A DNA stretch of 64,000 nucleotides from Flavobacterium ustbae (lineage in GTDB: Bacteria; Bacteroidota; Bacteroidia; Flavobacteriales; Flavobacteriaceae): assembly GCF_003946915.1 (NCBI RefSeq), contig NZ_RPOC01000005.1, positions 186,001 to 250,000 of the forward strand. The letters run 5' to 3'. The notes under the pieces were generated by a model. It did not search any database. It was not told the origin of the DNA and saw only the letters and a list, made by a program, of their open reading frames with translations. A program made the translations under genes and the position numbers. Positions within the stretch are counted from its first letter, which is position 1; every line of letters starts with the position of its first letter. This document shows positions 15,816-25,067 of this stretch, piece after piece.

Positions 15816-17819
15816 TTACTTTTTAAAATTCTGAACCCCACTCTGTAACCAACTATAATATTCTTCAATATTCGGATTATAAGCTGACGGCTCAGTTAAA
15901 TTTGCACTTTTATGATCAACAATCACGTAAAACGGCTGTGCATTGGCTTTATAGGTTTTAATTTGTAAATCGCTCCATTTATTACCAATAGTTTTGATTT
16001 TCTTTCCAGTTGTTTCAGAAACATATTGTTCGTTTTCTGGAAGCTCTTTTTTATCGTCTACATAAAGTGAAATCAAAATCACATCGTTGTTTAAAACACC
16101 CAAAACTTTTGGATCTGACCAAACCAATTCTTCCATTTTTCGGCAATTTACGCAGGCATATCCAGTAAAATCTAATAAAACTGGTTTTCCTACTTTTTTA
16201 GCATATTCCATTCCTTTGTTGTAATCATGGAAAGTGATAATATTCTGTGGACCGTGTTCTGCGCCTTCTGGTAAAGAACCTGTTATTTTTAATTCGGAAT
16301 TACCCGAAACTCCGAGTCCGTTTGGAGATTCACTGTAATGCATTGGAGGTGGAAATCCGCTGATTAACTTTAACGGCGCGCCCCAAAGTCCTGGAATTAG
16401 ATAGATCGTAAAACTTAAAACAATTAATCCGAAACCTAATCTTCCAACCGAAATATGATTTAGCGGAGAATCATGTGGCAATGTAATTTTTCCGAATAAA
16501 TAAAAAGCTAGCATTCCGAAAACGGAAATCCAAACCGCCAGAAAAACTTCTCTTTCTAACCAATGCAATTGTAAAACCAAATCGGCATTGGATAAAAATT
16601 TGAAAGCCAAAGCCAATTCTAAAAATCCTAAAACTACTTTTACTGTATTCAGCCATCCGCCCGATTTTGGCAGTGCATTTAACCAGCCTGGAAAAGCCGC
16701 AAATAATGAAAACGGCAATGCAATGGCAATCGAAAATCCTAACATTCCGACAATCGGAGCGATTCCGCCTTTTGAAGCCGCTTCAACTAACAACGTTCCT
16801 ACAATTGGCCCTGTACAAGAAAATGATACAATCGCTAAAGCTAATGCCATAAAGAAAATTCCAATTAACCCTCCTCTATCGGCTTGCGAATCGACTTTGT
16901 TGGCTAATGAACTTGGCAGAACAATTTCGAAAGCTCCCAAAAACGAACAGGCAAAAACGACCAATAGGATAAAGAAAATTAAGTTGAACCAAACATTTGT
17001 TGAAAGTGCGTTTAGCGAATCGGCACCAAAAACTGCGGTTACGATTGAACCCAATAAAACGTAAATAATCACGATTGAAAATCCGTAAATCATGGCATTT
17101 CTAATTCCTGCTGCTTTGCTTTTACTTTGTTTGGTAAAAAAACTTACCGTCATCGGAATCATCGGAAAAACGCAAGGTGTCAACAAAGCTGCAAAACCAG
17201 ATAAAAAAGCTAAAATAAAAATGGTCAGCAATCCTCTCGATTCTGTTTTCTTTGGCGAATCTGTAATTTCTGTTGAATTTTTTTCTTGTTTCTCAGCAAC
17301 CGTTTTTTCTGTAATTACAGAATCTTCTTTGACAATCGGAGTTTCTTCGGCGGAAGCCAATTTCTTTTCGCTCGGAATTTTAAACGTCAGTTCTTCTGTA
17401 GATGGCGGCAAACAATTGCTGTCATCGCAAACCATAAAATCTACTTCGGCAGCAATATTTGAAATATCGGCAGAAGTGAATTTGATTTTTTGAGTGAAAA
17501 CGGCTTTATCTTCAAAATATTTAATTTTCATGTCGAAGATTTTATCGACCGTTTCGTGTCCCTTGTCTTCGCTCGTTTTTCCGATCAATTCGAATTTTTT
17601 CGGCTGATTCTTAAAAGTAAAAGCTGTTGGCGATGGGCCACCTTCTTCTATATATTGTCCGTACAAATGCCAGCCAGATTGTATCACGGCTTGGGCTTTT
17701 AAAATATATTCTTTATCTGAAATTTTTTCTACAGTTGTCGACCATTTTACCGGATTATACATTTGTCCGAACATGGAAACCGAGAACAATAACAGAATTG
17801 CAATTATGGTATTTCTCAT
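15816..17819 (-). CDS. dsbD: Thiol:disulfide interchange protein DsbD-like
   Basis: A 667-residue membrane reductase that carries electrons from cytoplasmic thioredoxin to periplasmic thiol proteins. The signal peptide (1-18) is followed by an N-terminal DsbD_N-type domain (about 20-150) with a DDSNCLPP motif. A spacer leads to the CcdA-like transmembrane domain (about 190-480), whose key cysteines are in TPCVFPMIP and SCTGPIVG. A C-terminal thioredoxin domain has CVNC at about residue 555 (GYACVNCRKME). All redox cysteines appear present. It lies downstream of two TlpA-type thioredoxins, which are plausible electron acceptors, and an M16 protease. Confidence 0.88.
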   Translation of the reverse strand: MRNTIIAILLLFSVSMFGQMYNPVKWSTTVEKISDKEYILKAQAVIQSGWHLYGQYIEEGGPSPTAFTFKNQPKKFELIGKTSEDKGHETVDKIFDMKIKYFEDKAVFTQKIKFTSADISNIAAEVDFMVCDDSNCLPPSTEELTFKIPSEKKLASAEETPIVKEDSVITEKTVAEKQEKNSTEITDSPKKTESRGLLTIFILAFLSGFAALLTPCVFPMIPMTVSFFTKQSKSKAAGIRNAMIYGFSIVIIYVLLGSIVTAVFGADSLNALSTNVWFNLIFFILLVVFACSFLGAFEIVLPSSLANKVDSQADRGGLIGIFFMALALAIVSFSCTGPIVGTLLVEAASKGGIAPIVGMLGFSIAIALPFSLFAAFPGWLNALPKSGGWLNTVKVVLGFLELALAFKFLSNADLVLQLHWLEREVFLAVWISVFGMLAFYLFGKITLPHDSPLNHISVGRLGFGLIVLSFTIYLIPGLWGAPLKLISGFPPPMHYSESPNGLGVSGNSELKITGSLPEGAEHGPQNIITFHDYNKGMEYAKKVGKPVLLDFTGYACVNCRKMEELVWSDPKVLGVLNNDVILISLYVDDKKELPENEQYVSETTGKKIKTIGNKWSDLQIKTYKANAQPFYVIVDHKSANLTEPSAYNPNIEEYYSWLQSGVQNFKK

Positions 17820-18008
17820 TTGTTTTTTGGTTTGATTTGTTGAAAAAAAGAGCTGTCGGCAAAACAGCTCTTTTGGTCTTTCACAGAATTTGGCTTACTA
17901 ATTCAGATTCTAAAAATGAAAATAATGAAAGACGACTATTAAAAATTTTAGATTGTTGATTTTAGATTTTAGATTATAACCTTTGTGGGTACTTACTGTA
18001 AAATAATC

Positions 18009-18064
18009 TGCCACAGATTATAAGATTAAAATGATTAATCAAAAAAATCCTTTAATCTGTGGCA
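18009..18064. repeat. Dispersed inverted repeat, family 2, copy 1
   Basis: TGCCACAGATTA at 18009-18020 and its exact complement TAATCTGTGGCA at 18053-18064 flank a 32-base AT-rich centre. A related element with the same outer motif and the internal string ATCATTTTAAT lies at 58374-58433. Confidence 0.7.
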
Positions 18065-18070
18065 AAAAAA

Positions 18071-20860
18071 CTATTTCAAAGGCTCACCGTTTTTATCAAG
18101 CGAACCCGATTTAACAATAATCATTTTATCCAATTGAATGTATTTCTTAATCGCGTCGTTTACCTGCTGTAAAGTTGCTTTTTCGATATCTTTTGGATAC
18201 TGATCGATGTAACTTGGCTCTAAACCTCTTTCGATAAAACTTAAAATCGTTCTCGCCATTCCGTTTGTGGTAGACATTCCTACTTTAAAACTTCCTATTA
18301 AGTTGGTTTTCTTGTTTTCCAATTCAGATGCTGTGATCCCTTCTTTTACCCATTTATCAACTTGAACCATAGTCGCATCTAAACCTTTTTCAAATAAACT
18401 TGGATTAAATGATGCGTTTACAAACCAGTAACCGCCTGTTTCTATATTTCCTCCTAAACCAGAAGAAATACTATAAGTTAAACCATCATTATCGCGTACA
18501 GTCTGCATTAAACGTCCTGCAAAACCTGCTCCTAAAGTATAATTTCCAATAAAAAACGGAATGTAATCTGCATCGGCTCTTTTTAATCCTGTAAACTGCC
18601 CAATGAATAATTCTGCACTTGGTTTTTCAGGAATGGTTACTAATTCTGTTTTTGCCGCAGCTTTTGTCGCTTCTTCAAATTTCAGTTTTTCAGTAACTCC
18701 TCCGTTCCAGTTTTTGAATGATTTTTTTAATGAGGCGTTTAAATTTGCTCCCTCCGTATCTCCTACAATTACGAGACGCATAGAAGCTGTTCCAAAATAT
18801 TTTTTGTGGAAAGCTTTTACTTCATCCAAAGTTGCGTTTTTGATGTTTGCAATATTGTCTTCAACGCTTAAACTGTAATTTGGATTTCCTTTTGGATAAA
18901 TGGCCTGAGATAAAGCAATGCTTCCTCTCTCGCCTGGATCATTCAAACCTTGTTGTGTATTTCCAATAAACTGCTGTTTCAAATTTTCGAATTCTTTAGC
19001 ATCAAACAACGGATTTCTCAATTCTTCTGCTAATAAAGCAATTACTTGATCCAAATCTTTTTTCAGACATTTAAACCCAATATTTACTTTGAATGTAGAA
19101 GCATTTACATTTAAATTAACGCCTAATTTCTGCAGTTTTTCTGAAAATTTAAATTTGTCGTTCAGTGTTGTTCCTTTTGATAACATCGAAGCGGTTAAGG
19201 CTGGAATAATATCATTTTTAGTTTCGCTGGCATAATTTCCTAACGAAATGCTAGCGGCAACGGTAACGAAATCTTTTGCTGAAGTTTTAACTGAAACAAC
19301 ATCAATTCCAGATACTTTTTCTCTTTTGAAAGCAGAAGCTGATTTTTCGATTAGAATTTCCTCAGCAGTTATTTCTTCTACGGTATTTTTAATTGAGTTT
19401 GGAACTGATGATGTCTCTTCATGCATATGACCTTCCTCTGAATGTCTGTAATAAAACGGACCATTTTCTGGCATATAATTATTCGCTTTAGCTGAATCAT
19501 TATTTTGATTTCCAGATTGTTTCGGAACAAAATATCCTGTTGTGCTTTGGTCTTCAACCAAATATTTATTGGCTACACGCAAAACATCTGCTGGAGTTAC
19601 TTTTTTCAATCGGTCAACTCCTGTAACGTAATCTGTCCAATCTCCAGAAGCGATGGCTTCGTTTAGTTCTGATGCAATAACTCCAGAACCATCACGTGCT
19701 AAAATAGTTTGTGCGCTGATTTTTGCTACAACTCTATTTACCTCATCTTGAGTTACACCTTCTTTCTGAATTTTAGCTACGACTTCGCTAATTTTAGCAT
19801 CGATATCTTCGTGTTTAGAAGTGGTTGGGAAACCAACGCCAATCGTGAAAAGTCCAACTTCTTTAAAGTTCGTTGCATTTGCATAAGAATAAATTCCTAA
19901 ACGCGTGTCTACGAAAGTTTTATTTAAAATTGCTGAAGGTCCAACGCCAATAATCTCCCCTAAAATATTCAGTGCAGGAAGATCTTCATGTAATGCTCCC
20001 GGAATTTTATATGCTTTGTTTACAACGCCTAATTCTCCTGGTTTTTTTACGACAATTTTGCGAGCACCGTATTGTTCAGGCTCTTCTGTGTAAGGCTGAG
20101 GCATTACGTTTGGTGCTTTTGTGATTTTTCCGAAGTACTTTTCGATCAATTCAAAAACATTATCTTTTTTGAAATCTCCGATAATCGTTAAAGTAGCATT
20201 ATCTGGCCAGTAATAGGTATTGTAAAAGTTTTTCAATACTTCAATCGGCGCTTTTTCGATATCCGATTTCCAACCAATTGTAGAATGATGGTATGGATGC
20301 GCGATATAAGCCGAAGCCCAGATTTCTTTGTCTAATAAACTATTCGGATTGTTTTCTCCACGCTCAAATTCGTTGCGAACCACCGTCATTTCTGCTTCTT
20401 TATCTTCTTTCAACAATAAAGAATTTCGCATTCTGTCGGCTTCAATTTGAAGCGCCAATTCAATTTTATCACTTGGCAAAGTTTCAAAATAATTGGTTCT
20501 ATCGTACCAAGTTGTCGCATTTAATTGTGCTCCAGTATTTTGGAGAACATCAGTAATGGTATTTCCGTTTTTCTTGTTGAAAGTTGGCGTTCCTTTAAAC
20601 ATTAAATGTTCTAAAAGGTGTGTCGATCCAGTGTTTCCTAAAACTTCATGTTTAGAGCCTACTCGATATACAATTTGTACAGTTGCAACAGGCGAAGCAT
20701 TGTCTTGCAAAAGCAAAACATTCATTCCGTTTGGCTGGTATAAATATTCTTCAATTCCGCCTAATTCTTTAACTTTCTTGAAGTTAACCGATTTGCCTTG
20801 CGCTGACATAAGGGCGCAGAATGCTAGTGAGCAATAGCCCAGAAAGATGTATTTTTTCAT
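18071..20860 (-). CDS. M16-family zinc metalloprotease (pitrilysin/insulinase type), secreted
   Basis: A 929-residue protein with a signal peptide (MKKYIFLGYCSLAFCALMSAQ). The first M16 half carries the inverted zinc motif HLLEH (H81, E84, H85) and a downstream NEFERGEN that supplies the distal Glu. The second half (about 510-929) has the M16 fold without the zinc motif, as expected for the non-catalytic partner domain. A linker with PENGPFYYRHSEEGHMHEE joins them. These periplasmic or outer-membrane-facing enzymes degrade peptides inside a closed chamber. It follows SusC/SusD and two TlpA proteins on the same strand, suggesting it digests imported peptides. Confidence 0.9.
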   Translation of the reverse strand: MKKYIFLGYCSLAFCALMSAQGKSVNFKKVKELGGIEEYLYQPNGMNVLLLQDNASPVATVQIVYRVGSKHEVLGNTGSTHLLEHLMFKGTPTFNKKNGNTITDVLQNTGAQLNATTWYDRTNYFETLPSDKIELALQIEADRMRNSLLLKEDKEAEMTVVRNEFERGENNPNSLLDKEIWASAYIAHPYHHSTIGWKSDIEKAPIEVLKNFYNTYYWPDNATLTIIGDFKKDNVFELIEKYFGKITKAPNVMPQPYTEEPEQYGARKIVVKKPGELGVVNKAYKIPGALHEDLPALNILGEIIGVGPSAILNKTFVDTRLGIYSYANATNFKEVGLFTIGVGFPTTSKHEDIDAKISEVVAKIQKEGVTQDEVNRVVAKISAQTILARDGSGVIASELNEAIASGDWTDYVTGVDRLKKVTPADVLRVANKYLVEDQSTTGYFVPKQSGNQNNDSAKANNYMPENGPFYYRHSEEGHMHEETSSVPNSIKNTVEEITAEEILIEKSASAFKREKVSGIDVVSVKTSAKDFVTVAASISLGNYASETKNDIIPALTASMLSKGTTLNDKFKFSEKLQKLGVNLNVNASTFKVNIGFKCLKKDLDQVIALLAEELRNPLFDAKEFENLKQQFIGNTQQGLNDPGERGSIALSQAIYPKGNPNYSLSVEDNIANIKNATLDEVKAFHKKYFGTASMRLVIVGDTEGANLNASLKKSFKNWNGGVTEKLKFEEATKAAAKTELVTIPEKPSAELFIGQFTGLKRADADYIPFFIGNYTLGAGFAGRLMQTVRDNDGLTYSISSGLGGNIETGGYWFVNASFNPSLFEKGLDATMVQVDKWVKEGITASELENKKTNLIGSFKVGMSTTNGMARTILSFIERGLEPSYIDQYPKDIEKATLQQVNDAIKKYIQLDKMIIVKSGSLDKNGEPLK

Positions 20861-20914
20861 TTTTTTGAAGTTTTTATTGGAGTGTTCTGTATCTAGTGTT
20901 CAGTGTTCAGGTCT

Positions 20915-20954
20915 TTAGTGTTCAGTTACAATTCGGTATCGGACTGAACACTAA
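20915..20954. repeat. Intergenic inverted repeat
   Basis: TTAGTGTTCAGT (20915-20926) and ACTGAACACTAA (20943-20954) form a perfect 12-bp stem with a 16-base loop just after the TlpA gene. Extra AGTGTTCAG copies lie nearby, and similar TGAACAC/TGACCACT strings recur at 22325-22370. It may protect or terminate the mRNA. Confidence 0.6.
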
Positions 20955-20981
20955 AAAACTGATCACTGAATACTTAACTAT

Positions 20982-22115
20982 TTACGATTTGCTAAAAATT
21001 TCTTTCAATTTAGATTGCAATTCAGCTTCTCTAAGGTTTTTAGCTACGATTTTCCCGTCAGGTCCGATTAAGTAGTTCGTTGGAACCATTTTTACACCGT
21101 ACAAAACAGCAGCTTCATTCTGCCATCCTTTTAAATCAGAAACATGTGTCCAAGTTAAGCCGTCTTTTTCGATTGCTTTTTCCCAAAGTTTCTTTTTGTC
21201 GTCTAGAGAAACTCCCAAAACATCAAACCCTTTGTCATGATACGTTTTGTAAGCTAAAACTACGTTTGGATTTTCTTTTCGGCATGGACCGCACCAAGAA
21301 GCCCAAAAATCTACTAAAACATATTTTCCTTTGTAATCTGATAATTTCACGACTTTTCCGTTAATATCCGTTTGAGAAAATTCAGGAGCAGCAACACCAA
21401 TCGCTGTTTTTTCGTTAAGATCAATAGACGCTTTTAATTTTTTTCCGTAAAAAGATTTTTGCATTTCTGGAGATAAGATTCCGTAATATTCTTTTACTTT
21501 TTCAGGAGTTCCGTAAGACACAATTCGGTCTTCAATTACCAAAGCTCCTCCTAAATTATCTTTATTTTTTCTAATGAATTTGTCTGTTAGATCATCCGCG
21601 AAAGCGCCCAAATCTTTCCATTTTTTATCCATCATCGCTTGCTGTTCTGCAGTCAGTTTTACTTTTCCGCCTTGTGTCAATGAATCAGATAATTTGTAAA
21701 TCGGACCAGCAATAGCTTGTATTTTTTTGAATTCGTTATCGTAGTACGATTTGTAGAATCCGTTTTGTGTAGCTCCTGTTACCTTTGCATTAAAAACAGA
21801 ATCTTTTTTTGCCTCAAGTGTTATGTCTTCATTATCTAAAAGAAAATACGCTCCGTATTCCTGCCCTTTAATTTTTATTGTATGAAATAAAGGCTCTCCC
21901 GTTTTTCCAGTAAAAGAAAATGCACCTTCTTTTACCTCAGCAGAATCGATAATTTTTTTATCTCCTTTTTCGTCTGCATATTCTAGATAAACCATGCCTT
22001 TATCTAATCCGGCAATTTTACCATTGATTGTGTAGCCTTCATTTTTAGCGCAAGAAGTAAGCGCTGTCGCGATCGCTAAAGCGAATAGGCTCGATTTTAA
22101 AACTTTACTTTTCAT
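20982..22115 (-). CDS. TlpA-like thioredoxin lipoprotein with DUF4369 domain
   Basis: About 377 residues from the ATG at 22115 (MKSKVLKSSLFALA). The ORF extends to an ATG at 22163, but the lipoprotein signal begins at 22115. The lipobox is ALTSC. An N-terminal DUF4369 beta domain (about 25-125) and a helical linker precede the AhpC/TSA-thioredoxin domain (about 230-377) with active site WASWCGPCRKENP. Such proteins reduce disulfides in the periplasm and are recharged by DsbD, whose gene lies downstream. It is paralogous to the gene at 22379. The protein resembles the ResA/TlpA group; the substrate is unknown. Confidence 0.87.
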   Translation of the reverse strand: MKSKVLKSSLFALAIATALTSCAKNEGYTINGKIAGLDKGMVYLEYADEKGDKKIIDSAEVKEGAFSFTGKTGEPLFHTIKIKGQEYGAYFLLDNEDITLEAKKDSVFNAKVTGATQNGFYKSYYDNEFKKIQAIAGPIYKLSDSLTQGGKVKLTAEQQAMMDKKWKDLGAFADDLTDKFIRKNKDNLGGALVIEDRIVSYGTPEKVKEYYGILSPEMQKSFYGKKLKASIDLNEKTAIGVAAPEFSQTDINGKVVKLSDYKGKYVLVDFWASWCGPCRKENPNVVLAYKTYHDKGFDVLGVSLDDKKKLWEKAIEKDGLTWTHVSDLKGWQNEAAVLYGVKMVPTNYLIGPDGKIVAKNLREAELQSKLKEIFSKS

Positions 22116-22154
22116 GTTATATTTTTTTGTTTGTTTATTGCGATATTTTTTATT

Positions 22155-22299
22155 TAAACACATAGAATCATAGATTTTATAGGGCCATCAAAGGCGTTTC
22201 ACTTATTAGAATAAACATAGCTTTCTATGTGTAGAAATAATTTTCTCTTTTTAGATCTTTTTATTTTTGAACTACAAAAACTATTTCTCTATGTGTTTC
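22155..22299. repeat. Dispersed structured repeat, family 1, copy A
   Basis: An about 145-bp intergenic element bounded by ACACATAG (22158-22165) and CTATGTGT (22289-22296), with a third CTATGTGT in the centre (22225-22232). It shares the 13-mer GGCGTTTCACTTA (22193-22205) and general layout with the inverted copy at 58225-58364. It lies between the two TlpA genes. Confidence 0.7.
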
Positions 22300-22378
22300 A
22301 AGATTATAGGTCAAGTTATATTGTAACTGAACACAAAAAAACTGACCACTGACCACTATAAATTGACCACTAAAATTC

Positions 22379-23581
22379 TTAAGATTTCATAAGTTCTTTC
22401 AATTTCGCGTCCAATTCTGCACCTCTTAAATTGTCTCCGATAATTACACCTTTACTATCCACTAAATAAGTTGCTGGAATGGTTTTTACATTGAATGCTT
22501 TGCTTACTTTATCATCATCATATAAATTTGGCCATTGCATATTTTCTTGACCTAGTGCTTTTTGCCACGCTTTTTCGTCACTATCAATCGAAATACTTAA
22601 GATTTCAAATCCTTTATTTGAATATTCTGTGTAAGCTGTTTTTAAATTCGGAATTTCTTTTCGGCAAGGCGCGCACCACGAAGCCCAAAAATCTACTAAA
22701 ATGTATTTTTTTCCTGCAACAATATCTTTTGCATTTAATGTTTTTCCGTCTTTATCTTTTAATCCAAAATTGGCAATGCTTGTTCCGATTAATGATTTTG
22801 GATTCAAATCTTTATCCACAACCTGACCATAATAGCTTTGTTTTGCTGCTGGAGAAAATTGCTCGTAAATCGGTTTTTGTTCTGGAGTAAAATAGCTGTA
22901 TTGCGTTATCATAAAAAATGGCCCCCACCAGTTTGTTTTATGTTTGGCAATAAGATCTAATGTTGTTTTTTCTACTTTAGCGAAAAAAGCTTTTTCTTTT
23001 ACTTCAAAAGCTTTCCATTCTGGAGTATTTGCAATTGAATCCATTACTTTTTTATTTCCAGCAACTCTAGCATCTGAATACAATTTGCCTAATTCTTCAG
23101 TCCCTTTATGATATTCGGCATAATCATTATTCAATTCTTCTTTAAAAGCAGTTTGCTTCAAATAATAATCATGAGATTTTGATCCCGCAATTACTACATT
23201 TTTAAATGAAATCCATTCTCCTTCATTATCTGAAACTGATCCAGTCGCTGTAATTTTTATTTTTGAATTTTCGACCATTACAGAAATATTTCCTTTGTTT
23301 TTACCAAAGACAACATAGAAAAAACGAGGTTCCTTTAATTTTCCTTCAAAAGTAAATTTCCCGTCTTTTAATGCCGTTTCAGCAACTGGCAGTTCAGATG
23401 AATGTGTGGCGCCCGGAATCAATTTTACAGCTGTTCCGTCGGTTAAACCAGTAATATTTCCTTCAAGAGTATAAGAAGAAGATTGAGCTGGTGCCGTTTT
23501 TTTCTTTTGTGCTTGAATGTTTATCGAAACCATAAACAAGCAGATGCATAATCCTACTATTTTATTTTGAATTGCTTTCAT
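22379..23581 (-). CDS. TlpA-like thioredoxin protein with DUF4369 domain, secreted
   Basis: A 400-residue paralogue of the neighbouring TlpA protein. A signal peptide without a lipobox (ends NIQAQ) is followed by a DUF4369 domain (about 35-135), a helical region and a C-terminal thioredoxin-like domain with active site WASWCAPCRKEIP. The -CAPC- motif differs from -CGPC- in the paralogue, which may shift redox potential. It starts 65 bp after SusD and is followed by a dispersed repeat. It is probably part of the same transcription unit as SusC/SusD, and probably reduces disulfides in an imported substrate or in partner proteins. Confidence 0.87.
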   Translation of the reverse strand: MKAIQNKIVGLCICLFMVSINIQAQKKKTAPAQSSSYTLEGNITGLTDGTAVKLIPGATHSSELPVAETALKDGKFTFEGKLKEPRFFYVVFGKNKGNISVMVENSKIKITATGSVSDNEGEWISFKNVVIAGSKSHDYYLKQTAFKEELNNDYAEYHKGTEELGKLYSDARVAGNKKVMDSIANTPEWKAFEVKEKAFFAKVEKTTLDLIAKHKTNWWGPFFMITQYSYFTPEQKPIYEQFSPAAKQSYYGQVVDKDLNPKSLIGTSIANFGLKDKDGKTLNAKDIVAGKKYILVDFWASWCAPCRKEIPNLKTAYTEYSNKGFEILSISIDSDEKAWQKALGQENMQWPNLYDDDKVSKAFNVKTIPATYLVDSKGVIIGDNLRGAELDAKLKELMKS

Positions 23582-23646
23582 TTTTGATTGCTATTTTTAG
23601 AAAAGCTTCCCTTTCGAGATTCCTAACCAGGAAGCTTTTTAAGTTA

Positions 23647-25050
23647 TTATTTTTCTACGTTTTGTGTTATTGTTCCATTTCCTGGATTTTTCGTTGCTCC
23701 TTGCGGGAAAGGCGATGTCCATAAATGAGAATCTGATTTTAAAGTATATGTAGTTCCGTTTGCTGTTTTTGTGAAACTAACTGGATAGAGACCTTCCGCA
23801 TTTAAACGGCGTGCATCTGCATAAGGAATCAACGTATTAATAAGTTCATTGCTTTTGGTTCTGTAAATCGCTTTTAAAGCCGTTGCTTTATCTGTAGTTG
23901 CGATGTCCTGATAAGAAGCTGGAAGAATACGCGTTTTACGAATTGCATTTAAAATTGCTAATGCTTCACTGATTTTATTATCACGTGCCAAACACTCGGC
24001 TTTAATTAAATAAACCTCAACAGTTGTAAGTCCGCCAAAATTGTACATTCCTGACAATATCGAATAGTAATACGTATCAGCACCTACGGTTCTTATTTTC
24101 CAACGAGATTTTAAACGTGCATCTCCAGTTTCAAAACGTGCTGCTCTTTCTACTGGTATGCTTGGTTCTCTTCCTAACGAACGACTTGAACCATGTCTAA
24201 AAAAATAGTTTTCGGTATAATTATAGCCCATTGGCGATACTGAAGTTGTATAGGAATTTGGCACATCTATAATACTTTTATTGGCTTCGTAAAAAGCTAC
24301 CCAATCAAAGAGCTTATTATTTTCTGCCAATGCCAAATCGGCATATTTTAGAGCTTCTGTGTAGTTACTCATTTGTAGATAAACTCTTGAATAAAAAGCG
24401 TAACCTGCTCCTAAATTTGGATGCAAAGCGGTTTGAGAAACCTTTGGCAAATACGGTAAAGCTTCTTTGACATCATTCAGGATAAAATCATACATTTCCT
24501 GAATGGTTACTTGTTTACTAGGCGCGTTAATATCAGCGCTGGTAATCAACGGAACTGATAATTTTGTAGAAGCTGTAGAAGCAACATAAGTATCTGCATA
24601 AAAATTAGTCACATAAAAAAAGTTCATGGCACGCATTATTTTTGCTTGTGCCCAAACCAGTCTCTGTTCTTGCTCAGTCGCTTGAGTTGTCGAAAGCGCA
24701 TTTTCAATAATTAAATTAAAAGCTGAAATTCCGCTATAAGCTGTATAATAATACGATTCGTCTGATACCTTTATTGCAATACGATCTGCATTTTCGTCCC
24801 ACATATAGTTGGCATTATACAATCTATTGCTTGTTAATGAAGCGGCAGTTACAAATTGGTCATTTAGTACGTGTGTAGCTCCTAGAATATCCAATCTTGT
24901 GTTGTATTCATCGCGCAAAAAAGCTTCATAATCTGCTAATGTTTCTGGCGATTTTGCTCCTTTTGGCACATCGTTCAAATAGTCTTCGCAAGATGCCAAA
25001 GTCAATCCTAAAGCCAATAAGCACGCTACTTTTTTATATATATTTTTCAT
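23647..25050 (-). CDS. SusD/RagB-family surface lipoprotein
   Basis: A 467-residue nutrient-binding lipoprotein partner of the SusC protein, which ends 17 bp upstream. The lipobox is LTLASC, followed by EDYLNDVPKG. An N-terminal SusD-like region and a C-terminal RagB/SusD helix-rich domain with TPR-like repeats are present; the C-terminal motif YLIKAECLARDNKISEA is typical. It would lid the SusC barrel and select ligand. The neighbouring M16 protease and thioredoxins suggest a peptide or protein substrate rather than a glycan, because no glycoside hydrolase is nearby. Confidence 0.9.
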   Translation of the reverse strand: MKNIYKKVACLLALGLTLASCEDYLNDVPKGAKSPETLADYEAFLRDEYNTRLDILGATHVLNDQFVTAASLTSNRLYNANYMWDENADRIAIKVSDESYYYTAYSGISAFNLIIENALSTTQATEQEQRLVWAQAKIMRAMNFFYVTNFYADTYVASTASTKLSVPLITSADINAPSKQVTIQEMYDFILNDVKEALPYLPKVSQTALHPNLGAGYAFYSRVYLQMSNYTEALKYADLALAENNKLFDWVAFYEANKSIIDVPNSYTTSVSPMGYNYTENYFFRHGSSRSLGREPSIPVERAARFETGDARLKSRWKIRTVGADTYYYSILSGMYNFGGLTTVEVYLIKAECLARDNKISEALAILNAIRKTRILPASYQDIATTDKATALKAIYRTKSNELINTLIPYADARRLNAEGLYPVSFTKTANGTTYTLKSDSHLWTSPFPQGATKNPGNGTITQNVEK

Positions 25051-25067
25051 CGTCTAGTCTTTAAAAA

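Noticed and set aside
16588..17064. Long plus-strand frame opposite dsbD
   Set aside because: It lies antisense to the transmembrane domain of DsbD, and its sequence is a low-complexity mirror of that gene.
20493..20837. 114-codon plus-strand frame opposite the M16 protease gene
   Set aside because: It is antisense to the conserved zinc-motif region of the protease and has no family resemblance.
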